NCBI GenBank assembly: GCA_003543135.1 | Contig: DPJG01000006.1 | Span: 62,001-126,000 of the forward strand | Origin: Rheinheimera sp. | GTDB lineage: Bacteria > Pseudomonadota > Gammaproteobacteria > Enterobacterales > Alteromonadaceae | Reading direction: 5' to 3' | DNA length: 64,000 nucleotides | Part shown: positions 37,301-43,906 of the stretch, piece by piece | How the letters are laid out: each line of letters starts with the position of its first letter | Numbering within the stretch: the first letter of the stretch is position 1 | Position numbers and translations under genes: made by a program | Notes under the pieces: model-generated | Told to the model about the DNA's origin: nothing | Database searches by the model: none | What the model saw: the letters and a program-made list of their open reading frames with translations, nothing else

Positions 37301-37892
37301 CATCCATGCCAGGGCGCTCGGCATTGATCTGCTTCATCGTGTTTCGGAAGAGATCTGATTGCGCCTTTATCTCATCAGGCATCTGCAGATATTCTTGGCG
37401 TGCCTGCTCCATGCCTTGACCGGTAGCAGCTGCACCGCCGGTTAAACCCATGCCGGCAGCAGTCGCTACTTTGGCGCCTGTTGCGCCCAGCTTTGCAACT
37501 TTTGTTGCGGCACCAGCAAGGCCGGCACCAGGGATAGCGGTAGTAGCAAATTGACCTGCAACACCTGCCATTGTTAAGAGCCAAGTATCTAAATCAGTAA
37601 GACCCTCTCCAATTTCAATTTCACCTTGTTCGTTTTCGGTAAAGAAAGGCTTTGCCGCGTCAATCTGAGCTTCGGTGGACATTGTCTGCCGAACATCGTC
37701 AGACCAACCATAGAACTGTTTTGCAATTCCAGTAGCCCCAACCATGTCAAACATGCCACCAACACTTGATAACCCATCAGATCCGAACTTACGCCCAATA
37801 TTACCGAGCATACCTGGCTGTTCGTTCTCTGGTGCTGTAGCTGTTGGCAGTTGTGGCTTAATAGTTGGCCGAGCAAAGTAATTGATTGCCAT
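31341..37892 (-). CDS. Giant polyvalent virion protein (2183 residues)
   Basis: Last gene of the late operon. N-terminal ~320 residues are Ala/Gly-rich and amphipathic (VATAAGMGLTGGAA, AGGAFGASAGAIGGL). Linker 400-525 carries three copies of DKxxIxAxD. A ParB-like site GYVLDGHHQWLA is at about 676-685, a large-polyvalent-protein-associated domain (LPD3-like) at about 850-1000, a zincin motif AHEVIGHGG (HExxGH) at 1176-1184 with downstream EELFAYYV at 1231-1238, and an LPD38-like C-terminal region at about 1790-2080. Such proteins are thought to be packed in the capsid and ejected into the host. Domain names come from memory; motifs are directly visible. Confidence 0.85.
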   Translation of the reverse strand: MAINYFARPTIKPQLPTATAPENEQPGMLGNIGRKFGSDGLSSVGGMFDMVGATGIAKQFYGWSDDVRQTMSTEAQIDAAKPFFTENEQGEIEIGEGLTDLDTWLLTMAGVAGQFATTAIPGAGLAGAATKVAKLGATGAKVATAAGMGLTGGAAATGQGMEQARQEYLQMPDEIKAQSDLFRNTMKQINAERPGMDADSLWNATDETIAAKLADDVRKDPATLLANFAGSAIADPIIGKALTGARLAKSGAFRSAAKGFAIEGSTEAAQAGVQEYGVNKALAQVDGRDPTEGVAVAALNEGVAGGAFGASAGAIGGLANRKQPEPVRDPDADAIRDSNPDLAAAFDSAAQSSAQRQADMETISNLPVVSRPVIEGELMGANVPSTFADNQRPMSEPQPFTPYAGQIEDKDIILAADSRSADDRAMQGEFMEPEGQPEFTPTGLIDVAPIDAQSEQRKQAQADMERMRNAPRQITDKNVIFAGDGRPQQAAQEFTQNLQRTAEQSAAVPRLPQKDIIFAGDQSGVTVKGNGLPFQSPKEALASKSARVAKKAGQTLEAVPFGEGFGWRVAETQSAQSEVVPAADVAGQSIDSEWTAFSDDSGTLKIPRAEMPQIKAEHRGAMTQFLKARGVNHEQDSVPATELKPTQAEFSPSKVTKAMGFDGGDRSILVSADGYVLDGHHQWLAKREKGDDVDIIRFAAPISELISLANEFPSSTNESGSTEQPPASVGISVSGASQPETIDTRLGTSDSVTLPSVEAEASVIESSPTSNAAQELPAILRTTKKKYIAQQVKQQKLKESSPGYAQAVARLEEQYESDVDRAQASLTFEQFNTLNNDSPESVNKQAYNALRKEFGLPTDLKFSRVSAAANVVEVDTTALPETESLRELSVAALDYAARNFAGSTVQNAKTGHQITISKNGVKHTLRGAQQDLIKSVVATPELLKQAEYLGAQPHKSGNPSIVATHYYGVKANIGGVVHDIVAVVHEQTDGKRYYDHSIERKQTGVAQTENSNVSLATPESTPSNDVDSISIAETSTTEQPQQLDSKNPDLVRLIGSQLPLSGSPSRGSEQNVLTKDDLVKENPDIQFNRENTIESKPAKGVNPKLAEQLVASIMKRLNGAAGIKVIILKTQAEAESLWQMSLEGDLVRGAFDAGSNTAYIIAENIRSTEELRTTLAHEVIGHGGLKNVVSAEVYGDFIRRLQATRSNKYFSGRWRQIDLDYDGLSESDKAEELFAYYVQNKPVEGPVKYWWNALKRWLHKAFVSVGLAQAGDPDLDLMDDMLESIRAGFMFNKSAKDTATAKASPGDTDVVEAELMFSRTKAAEPDTRTAKEKLGLDEQARETLTQQAKRRTKETIDMLKQQSFWQRLNEGIFDGMAGIKQAEESVGVTDPNKQGYVSARLASGLADVLHAVFNYGAPEWRDGVVARKADTKGMLEVFGMLGDDLNNWLAWMGANRAERLMAEGRENNLTEADIAELKALANGKEELFEQVRQEYNKINSAVITLAEEAGLISPEQRGGFDEEWYVPFFRDMDIDPEMEGVAAMVHGPKSKKGMANQSAKIKELKGGKQSTKDLLENIIQRQSTLIDAALKNKAMLEIVDNLSGTDYMEAVTSPDIAALSQTELNLLSKVKVMRNGQAEAYVVSDPALLRGLLQINDAGSKSLFNKLARGAKRFVTAGITLSPDFIFKNFVRDAAHAWMINKDDFKFGTDSIKGIKKAFKEDELYRDLIFSGAAFQGGYVHGADPEAAAQQIRRTLAAKGLGSGEIESYMDSLVTKSSQLFEKYRNASDKFENANRLSTYEAALAKGKSKRQAAFEAKDLMDYSLKGNFALIGTMIDMLPFFNARLQGMSKLVRAARAGDGDRVLKVLSANLAMKGMKVAAFSLALAAMNDDDERYKELPDFDKDGNWHFWIGDDHFRIPKPFELGIVFGTIPERMLHFGTGSQPASDLGKSVAHAVFNTLALNPIPQIALPVVEVMTNRSFFKGSAIEGMADENKQAQDRYNAYTSDIAKMIGEAFGVSPKKVEHIVTGYTGTIGGYVLGLSDIMARQMLGIEKADTPISRYPVIKAFYQGDAPKTATKFQDEFYDAMEAANQAYGSYKRAVEEGDVVRQQELKKSESKALGARVQLARVQRKLSELSKQAEMVNNNNRLSSAQKREKLDDITRQKNALYSNAYVRHKLGEW

Positions 37893-37935
37893 AGAATCTG
37901 GGTTTCCGTTGTATCAGAAATGAAAGGGCCGCTGA

Positions 37936-38841
37936 TTAGCGGCCTTGTTTTTGGATGAGCGAAGCACCGTATGCTGACTGAATATTTTGCTGTTTTAGTT
38001 GGTCACTGAATAACTGCTGCTTCTGCAATGTTTCTGGTGTAAGCAGCCCTGGGCGCACTGGTGAATCAGGCGCTGGCGTATTCCATTTTTTCATGAGATT
38101 CGAAAACGTCAGCTCCGGCGCCCCAGTTGCATCAGTCGTCAAAGCTGGTGAGGGTGATTGGATTGCCTGACCACCAAGCTGCTCGTTAACGAAGCTGGTC
38201 CTGTCAAACGACGTCTTCTCTGGTGCACTTTGGATAACTGCCGGATCACTCTCAGGTGCAGCGGCTGGCTCAGGTTCTTTCACATCCAATAAATAGCTGA
38301 ACGATGTACCTTTTAGCTGCGGCCCATAGCTTTGAATAGCTTTGCCCAATCGGTCGGAGTAATACATCTGGGATGAAAGAAGCTCTGCTTCCATCTTGGC
38401 TTCAAGCGCGGCCGCATCTTCAGTGCCAGACTGTATTCGCTTCTCATACGTCTGCCGGATTTTTTCTGCAGCTCTGGCTTCCTGTTCCATAATGCCTGTC
38501 AGGTTTGATTCAATCAGCTGCTTTTCACGCACACCCATCTGCATATTGAATTGCTGATCTGCCTTAGCGTCACGGCCTTTACGATATTCAGTTTCGCCGG
38601 CATAGCGTTTATCAGCTTTTCTATCCTGCTCAGCCTGTCGATTCTCAGCCCGTTCCTGTGCAGCTTTGCTATCGGCATACCGGCTATCTTCAACCTTCCA
38701 GCGCCTTTCAATGCTGGCCTGGCGCATACGTTCGCGTTCTTCTTCGCGAGCAACAGCACGGTCTTCAGCCATACCACGATTGAGCATTTCAGCGCCTTGG
38801 CTTAAACCACGGCCAAGGCCTTGCAATAAACCTAAGTTCAT
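37936..38841 (-). CDS. Coiled-coil internal virion protein (putative)
   Basis: 301 residues. The first 120 are extremely Arg/Glu/Lys/Ala-rich (AVAREEERERMRQASIERRW, AQERAENRQAEQDRKADKRY), a long coiled coil; the rest is Pro/Ala/Gln-rich. Adjacent to other internal-virion candidates between the fibre block and the giant protein. Its stop codon lies in the loop of a hairpin (37927-37944). No enzyme motif. Role as an ejection or internal core protein is inferred from place and composition. Confidence 0.6.
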   Translation of the reverse strand: MNLGLLQGLGRGLSQGAEMLNRGMAEDRAVAREEERERMRQASIERRWKVEDSRYADSKAAQERAENRQAEQDRKADKRYAGETEYRKGRDAKADQQFNMQMGVREKQLIESNLTGIMEQEARAAEKIRQTYEKRIQSGTEDAAALEAKMEAELLSSQMYYSDRLGKAIQSYGPQLKGTSFSYLLDVKEPEPAAAPESDPAVIQSAPEKTSFDRTSFVNEQLGGQAIQSPSPALTTDATGAPELTFSNLMKKWNTPAPDSPVRPGLLTPETLQKQQLFSDQLKQQNIQSAYGASLIQKQGR

Positions 38842-39351
38842 TTATGCCCCCTGAGCTGCACGTTGCAGTAAACCGCCTTTTGCAGCCGGTTGTGGTTGAG
38901 TTTGTTGTTGCCCAAAAGCGGCTTGCGCTTCGGTGACGCTGGCCTGCAGTTCATTAGGATCAAGCTCACCCATCGCTTCACGAGCAGACAGGTACTGGCT
39001 GTAAGCATGGCTGACGACCTTATCAATAAAGTCATCTGTGATTTCATCTTCGGCAATTGCACCGGCTTCCGCCGCCAACTCTGCCAGTTCGCCAAGTACT
39101 TCCTTGGCCAAAGCAACTTTCAGGTCGCCAGATAAAGGCATTTTTTTATCAACACCAATAATCACAGTGGCAACTGCCTGGCCAAGGCCCTGCTGAATAT
39201 CCTTTGACTGCATAACCATTTGTGCAATTTGATCACCAGCTGCGCCCTGCCCATGGATCATTTGCAAAGCCAGATCAAATGCCTGCTCTAACTGCTGTTG
39301 TTCTTCTGGTGATGCTTGTTCTTCACCGGGCATTAATTCATCTTCGTTCAT
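38842..39351 (-). CDS. Acidic helical phage protein, unknown function
   Basis: 169 residues. Acidic N-terminus (MNEDELMPGEEQASPEEQQQ), a helical middle with VATVIIGVDKKMPLSGDLK, and a Gln/Ala-rich tail. No membrane helix. Begins 3 bases from the neighbour's stop and its stop is next to the start of the following gene, so it belongs to the internal-virion block. No family recognised. Confidence 0.6.
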   Translation of the reverse strand: MNEDELMPGEEQASPEEQQQLEQAFDLALQMIHGQGAAGDQIAQMVMQSKDIQQGLGQAVATVIIGVDKKMPLSGDLKVALAKEVLGELAELAAEAGAIAEDEITDDFIDKVVSHAYSQYLSAREAMGELDPNELQASVTEAQAAFGQQQTQPQPAAKGGLLQRAAQGA

Positions 39352-39354
39352 GGT

Positions 39355-40215
39355 CTAACCCCACGCTTTGACTTGTTGTTGCTGACGTCTAATCAGGTCG
39401 TCCAGTGTTGAAATTGGCTGAAGCTGTGGCACCGGATTGGAATTTGCTAACGGATCCAGATTTGCCGGGTCAAGCAAACCAGGTAAGGTGGCCTTATTGC
39501 CTTTGCCATCTACTCCCCAATAGGTTTGATTTGCTTGTGCCTCTTCGGCAGCTTTTTGTTGAGCGCTGCCCTGAATCATTTGACCGGCCATGTTTATGCC
39601 GCCAGTGATTAGAGCCGATTTACCAGCTTCACCAAGGCCCGCGAGTAAACCACCTGTTGGAGCTGTCGCAGCTGCGCTGGTCGCTGTCGTGGTTGCAACT
39701 GGCGTTGCAAGAGCAGTTGAGCCACCGCTGTGCATGGCTGCAAGTTGAGGAGTTGATGCCTGAACAGCTGATTGCGAACCGGCGACTGTGCCAGCAGCTG
39801 TTGTTGCAGCAGGCGCCGCGGTAGAACTTAACGCCGCCGCAGTAGACGCTTGGCCTGCAGCGAAAGTGCCTGACGCACCGGCAGCAGCTCCGCCGGTAAA
39901 ACCAGTACCAAGAGCAGACGCCGCACCGGAAAAGTTACCCGCCATCAAAGCAGAGCCGGCCCCTTGAGCCCCCGCCCAAGCAGAGCCAATGCCAGCTGAG
40001 GCCGTACCTCCGCCAGCCATTGAAAGCAGAGCTGCACCACCGAAGTAAATTGCTGCCGCAGCAACAACGACTTTGAATATTTTGGACTTAATGATTTTGT
40101 GCCGGATCTTCTTCGTTTTATTGTGAAGTCCGAAAGTGGCCACGTTTGTGATCTTACTGCCCAATCGCTCGATTGGGCGCCATACTTTTTTAACCGCTTT
40201 TGCAATGCCACTCAT
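39355..40215 (-). CDS. Ala/Gly/Thr-rich phage protein with one membrane-like segment
   Basis: 286 residues. Basic N-terminus (about 15 Lys/Arg in the first 50), a hydrophobic stretch VVVAAAAIYFGGAALLSMAGG at about 49-69, then a low-complexity region (about 75-190) rich in Ala, Gly, Ser and Thr. This composition is common in podovirus ejection proteins. Overlaps the GNAT gene start by 4 bases. No catalytic motif seen. Confidence 0.6.
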   Translation of the reverse strand: MSGIAKAVKKVWRPIERLGSKITNVATFGLHNKTKKIRHKIIKSKIFKVVVAAAAIYFGGAALLSMAGGGTASAGIGSAWAGAQGAGSALMAGNFSGAASALGTGFTGGAAAGASGTFAAGQASTAAALSSTAAPAATTAAGTVAGSQSAVQASTPQLAAMHSGGSTALATPVATTTATSAAATAPTGGLLAGLGEAGKSALITGGINMAGQMIQGSAQQKAAEEAQANQTYWGVDGKGNKATLPGLLDPANLDPLANSNPVPQLQPISTLDDLIRRQQQQVKAWG

Positions 40216-40673
40216 GGTGCTGCTGCCTCTGTTTTTGTGATGGCGTAAATCCCACCAACGTTGCTAAGTCCATGGGCTTCATAAAGCTGGCCAGTCCGCC
40301 CTAACGGATCCATGCCAGTGCTGAGCCCCAGTTGAATTTTTTTGATGTTGAGTGCCCGGCACCAACGGATAAAACGACGTAACAGCCAAACTCCCTGCTC
40401 CGCATGTTCGGGTAGCACACAGAAAGCCAGGTCAGTGGCGTAGGCTGATTTGGCAAACCAATGTTCGTCCTGGATGGCAATAAAAAAGCCGACCACTTGG
40501 CCGGCTTTCTCCGCAACGAACAGAGCCATTCGCCTGTCGTTAATTGCACGACGGATCATGTATGCCGCTTTGTCTTTATCAATCACATCGTCATATGTTT
40601 TCGACGCATCAATAACACGCTGGCCAATCCGGATAATTGCAGGGATGTCGGCATGAGTACCGTTGCGGATCAT
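40212..40673 (-). CDS. GNAT-family acetyltransferase in the virion block
   Basis: 153 residues with GNAT fold elements: IRIGQRVIDASK near the start, FVAEKAGQVVGFFIAIQDE (beta4), DLAFCVLPEHAEQGVWLLRRFIRWCRAL, the acetyl-CoA loop here reduced (EQG rather than Q/RxxGxG/A), and LYEAHGLSNVGGIYAITK at the end. Overlaps its neighbours by 4 bases on both sides, so it is translated with structural genes. Similar acetyltransferases occur at this place in Stx-type podoviruses. Substrate unknown. Confidence 0.75.
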   Translation of the reverse strand: MIRNGTHADIPAIIRIGQRVIDASKTYDDVIDKDKAAYMIRRAINDRRMALFVAEKAGQVVGFFIAIQDEHWFAKSAYATDLAFCVLPEHAEQGVWLLRRFIRWCRALNIKKIQLGLSTGMDPLGRTGQLYEAHGLSNVGGIYAITKTEAAAP

Positions 40674-42172
40674 GGCAGGTAACCTTTCCCACTCACTGGG
40701 CGAGGGTCTGCATAACCACCATTAACCGGGTTTGTGGTTACCAGTGGCGGATTTGGACTTACAGTCCCTGTCCCAGTTCCTGCCCCTGCTCCCGTGCCTG
40801 TTCCTGTTGCAGTTGTATTTGGAGGAGTGCTGCCACTGAATCCATAAACAGCCTGCAGCATTGCACGCTGTGATTCAAAAGCCAGTCTCAGCTGCTCAAC
40901 GCCAGCAGCTTGTTGCTGAGCAGTCATATTCGGATTTGAGTACACAGCGGCCACTTGCTGAAGGTAGTTGTTGTGTGCAGATGCAGTGGCATTTTTGAAT
41001 TCCATCTGGGTCTGGTAATTCATTTGCGCCATCAAGGTTTTGTCTGCTTGTTCGTATTGGGCTTTGGTGAGCTCCAGCTGCTGCAGATAAGACTTGTCGG
41101 CTATCTGCAATTGCATTTGTTGCATCAGCTGGTCACGTTCGGTTTGCAGCTGCGCACCGCGCTCTTGTTGGAAATTACTCGCCTGCGCCTGTGCGTTAAG
41201 CTCCTGCATGCGCTGTGCGCCTTGAGCGTCAAGCATGCCAAGGCTCTGCTTGTATTGCAGCTGCTGCAGTTCCGCTTGCATTTGCCGGTTGGCATTATTC
41301 TCACCGGCCTGAAATTGCTGCTGGCTGTTTTGCAGGTCAGTTTGCAACTTGCCCTGCTTATCAAACATTTTTGTGTCGTGCGTCCGGTTCAGGTTGTTCT
41401 CACCAGACTGCCAGCCCTGCTGCCACCCAAGCTGTTGCGCCTGGTTAAATGTCTGCGCATCCTGCTGTGCGATTGGCAAAGCTTTGTCGACCATAGTGCT
41501 CAGTGCAATTTCACCACCGATACTGCTCGATTGCAGACCGCGATTTGCCGCATATGCGTTGCCCAGTGCCGACGCTTTTCGCATTAGTGCGCTGTTCGGA
41601 TCAAGCAATCCACCTATCCGGTTCTCAACCAGTGAATCGCTACCAGGTGTGTAATTGAAATTGGTGTTCCCCTGAATACCGGTATAACCATCGCTGCTGT
41701 AATTGCTGCCGCCACCGCTTGTTGTTGGAACATTCATCGTCGGAGCTGTCGCCGCAGCGTCAGTGCCAACCGGCTTATACTCCTGAGGTTGATACGTTAC
41801 AGGATTTACAGCTGATTTAACTGCAGCGCTATTGGCAATGGGTGAAGGATTAGCGAGGTTCTGCAACAGGCCACCGCTATTTGTTGGCGTCGGAGCGGCC
41901 GGCGGTTGTGCTGTTGGTGCTTGCTGCACACCTGTATCAGCTGTCTTTGTATTCGGATTAAAACCAGGTGATTGATATGGATCTGCAGTTTTTTGCTGTG
42001 TCGAGTTTATCTGCTGCATATCCTGATGAGGGATCTGCACAGCCTCGCCCATGTCTGTCACCGTGCCAATGGTATCCTGTACAGGGTAAATCCTTTTATT
42101 CGTGGCCTTTTTCGGCGGCAAAAAGGTAGCGTCAACCACGGGATTATCCCGGGCTACTTGGGTGTTTATCAT
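40670..42172 (-). CDS. Gln-rich coiled-coil virion protein (putative ejection protein)
   Basis: 500 residues. Residues 1-180 are Pro/Thr/Asn-rich and unstructured; 240-420 form a Gln-rich coiled coil (about one third Gln: LQQLQYKQSLGMLDAQGAQR, MQLQIADKSYLQQLELTKAQ). The C-terminal region is Gly/Thr-rich (TGTGTGAGAGTGTGTV). Matches internal core/injection proteins in composition and location. The start overlaps nothing; the gap of 104 bases to the upstream gene is empty. Confidence 0.65.
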   Translation of the reverse strand: MINTQVARDNPVVDATFLPPKKATNKRIYPVQDTIGTVTDMGEAVQIPHQDMQQINSTQQKTADPYQSPGFNPNTKTADTGVQQAPTAQPPAAPTPTNSGGLLQNLANPSPIANSAAVKSAVNPVTYQPQEYKPVGTDAAATAPTMNVPTTSGGGSNYSSDGYTGIQGNTNFNYTPGSDSLVENRIGGLLDPNSALMRKASALGNAYAANRGLQSSSIGGEIALSTMVDKALPIAQQDAQTFNQAQQLGWQQGWQSGENNLNRTHDTKMFDKQGKLQTDLQNSQQQFQAGENNANRQMQAELQQLQYKQSLGMLDAQGAQRMQELNAQAQASNFQQERGAQLQTERDQLMQQMQLQIADKSYLQQLELTKAQYEQADKTLMAQMNYQTQMEFKNATASAHNNYLQQVAAVYSNPNMTAQQQAAGVEQLRLAFESQRAMLQAVYGFSGSTPPNTTATGTGTGAGAGTGTGTVSPNPPLVTTNPVNGGYADPRPVSGKGYLP

Positions 42173-42276
42173 TTGAAATTCCTCAGCAGTGTGGCTGAAA
42201 ACTGGATTAAAACTGAATGGGCAGACGGACGTGCAGTATGGGTAAATATTACGCTGTTTTGGCTGAAACTCAAATC

Positions 42277-42507
42277 CTAAAGCAACACTGTTTTCAGTTT
42301 GCCGCGCCGGTAATAATCGACGGCCACAATACCTTTACTTCTTAAATGAGTTGCCAGCTCTTTCCAGCATGTAGAAGTAAACCGGCCGGTCAGGCCCTGC
42401 AGCATGGCGCGCTTGCCAAAGTAAGTAATAGTGACGGCGGAACAGAACTGGAAGAGCTCTTTGTTTTCTTGAGTTCGATAAATTTCAACAATGGTTTCGG
42501 CTGCCAC
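42277..42507 (-). CDS. Small phage protein of unknown function
   Basis: 76 residues starting from GTG 42507. Reads MAAETIVEIYRTQENKELFQ, then YFGKRAMLQGLTGRFTS and LRSKGIVAVDYYRRGKLKTVLL. Slightly basic, no membrane segment, no recognised family. Lies 2 bases after the fibre-type gene stop; a weak start signal leaves some doubt. Confidence 0.5.
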   Translation of the reverse strand: MAAETIVEIYRTQENKELFQFCSAVTITYFGKRAMLQGLTGRFTSTCWKELATHLRSKGIVAVDYYRRGKLKTVLL

Positions 42508-42509
42508 AA

Positions 42510-43202
42510 TTAGATGTCTACGAATGCAGAGCCATTCCAGCGTTTCAATACAGCGTCAACGAAGGCCGACCCATTCCATCTTTTTATGCCGACGCCGACG
42601 AAAGTAGAGCCGTTGTGTCTTTGCAAGCCTGTAACTGCGCCGCCATCGTCATAAAATACCCATTCTGAATCGTCAGCAGGCCATGTGCCCATCTGGTTAA
42701 ACGGCTGGCCACCAACCAAGTCGGTCATTTGTGTGCCGGTGCCGGTGGTGTTCTCCCAGTGATTGGTTAGCACCCCGTCTTTCCAGAGTTTTATGTATTT
42801 ACACTGACAACTTGCGCTTACACCTGATGCGTCTGCTAAAAACCTGTTGAAAATAAAGCCACCGGCTTGTGCCCCAGTTTGCGGAGCTCCGTCGTCAACT
42901 GAAAAATTAACATTAGCGCCGTCGTTTCTCCAAACTCGATACTTAACAAAGTCGGTGTAGTTTGCCGGAGCCGTAAAGTTTGCACTGGCATTTGCTGAAT
43001 TGACAACAGCGAATGTTGTGCTAGTCGGAAAACGAATCGCGCCACTTGAACTGGCTCTACCTAAAAATCTTGTATTAGTGACGTTAAAACGTCTAAGAAC
43101 GAACTCAAGTTCAAAGTTCTGACCGGCAGCAATATCAGCAGAGCCTGAAGGCATCTGAAAATATTTACCGCCTGCTGTAACGTAATCGAGAAAATACGCC
43201 AT
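42510..43202 (-). CDS. Tail fibre/appendage protein with RWNGSAFVD repeats
   Basis: 230 residues. The body (about 20-180) looks like a lectin/LamG-type beta-sandwich (QNFELEFVLRRFNVTNTRFL, then CQCKYIKLWKDGVLTNHW). The C-terminus has three short repeats: RHNGSTFVGVGI, KRWNGSAFVDAVL and KRWNGSAFVDI, a motif common at tips of phage appendages. Its start overlaps the previous stop by one base. Confidence 0.6.
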   Translation of the reverse strand: MAYFLDYVTAGGKYFQMPSGSADIAAGQNFELEFVLRRFNVTNTRFLGRASSSGAIRFPTSTTFAVVNSANASANFTAPANYTDFVKYRVWRNDGANVNFSVDDGAPQTGAQAGGFIFNRFLADASGVSASCQCKYIKLWKDGVLTNHWENTTGTGTQMTDLVGGQPFNQMGTWPADDSEWVFYDDGGAVTGLQRHNGSTFVGVGIKRWNGSAFVDAVLKRWNGSAFVDI

Positions 43203-43897
43203 TAAACACCAGCCACCGTGCCGCTTATTGCGTAATACTCACCCCGCCAGCGGATCCGGCGCTGCAGCTGTGAACGTGGAATATCAGCCAGATATAAACC
43301 GGCTTCACCGACGTTGTAGAAGTGAGCGATACGCTGCCATGCTGTCCAGTTCTGGCCGTTAACTGATTCGCAGCTTTCAACACGCACAAGTGATGGTTCC
43401 GGCAACGACTGCGTTAAGGTCAGTGCCAGCCGGGTGCCGGAGTAAGTCAGCTCAGTCCATTCGCCAATATCCGTAAGTGCCGGATTAAAATGTTCCACAA
43501 CATCGCGCAATGTGACATCAGGCCACAGCTGACGCGGGTAAGTCGCCAACCCAATCAGATAGTTTTCTTCCTCCGCTGTCAGCAGGCCTACTGAGACAGC
43601 ACTTGCCAACAAACCAGCGACCTGAGGATCAGCTAAGTTGATACTAAACGTTTCCTCTGCTGCCAGGTATGCAGGCTGAATAGCTTCAGCAACCGAAGCG
43701 GCCGCAGCCTGTTGCGTGTCTGTAGCTGATGCGAGCCTGTCACGCAGTTGTGTCGCTCCAATAAATGCCTGCAGGAGTTTGATTTTGTCTTTGCGGATTT
43801 TACCCAAAGCCGGCTCAGTCTTAGATTTCAGAAGCGCCAGCCGCTGCGCGTAAGTTCCCGTCTGGTACTCCGGTTTGTTTAATTCTGTGCTTAACAT
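43202..43897 (-). CDS. Phage tail/appendage protein, unknown
   Basis: 231 residues. Helical first half (TGTYAQRLALLKSKTEPALG), and a beta-rich second half ending IRWRGEYYAISGTVAGV. No signal peptide or enzyme motif. In the fibre block between two appendage genes; its start is 9 bases after the fibre gene stop. Function unknown. Confidence 0.5.
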   Translation of the reverse strand: MLSTELNKPEYQTGTYAQRLALLKSKTEPALGKIRKDKIKLLQAFIGATQLRDRLASATDTQQAAAASVAEAIQPAYLAAEETFSINLADPQVAGLLASAVSVGLLTAEEENYLIGLATYPRQLWPDVTLRDVVEHFNPALTDIGEWTELTYSGTRLALTLTQSLPEPSLVRVESCESVNGQNWTAWQRIAHFYNVGEAGLYLADIPRSQLQRRIRWRGEYYAISGTVAGV

Positions 43898-43906
43898 TGC
43901 GCCCCC

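Noticed and set aside
40955-41587. 210-codon plus-strand ORF, Leu-rich and membrane-like
   Set aside because: Antisense to the Gln-rich coiled-coil gene; CAG/CTG-rich sequence read backwards gives Leu/Cys strings.
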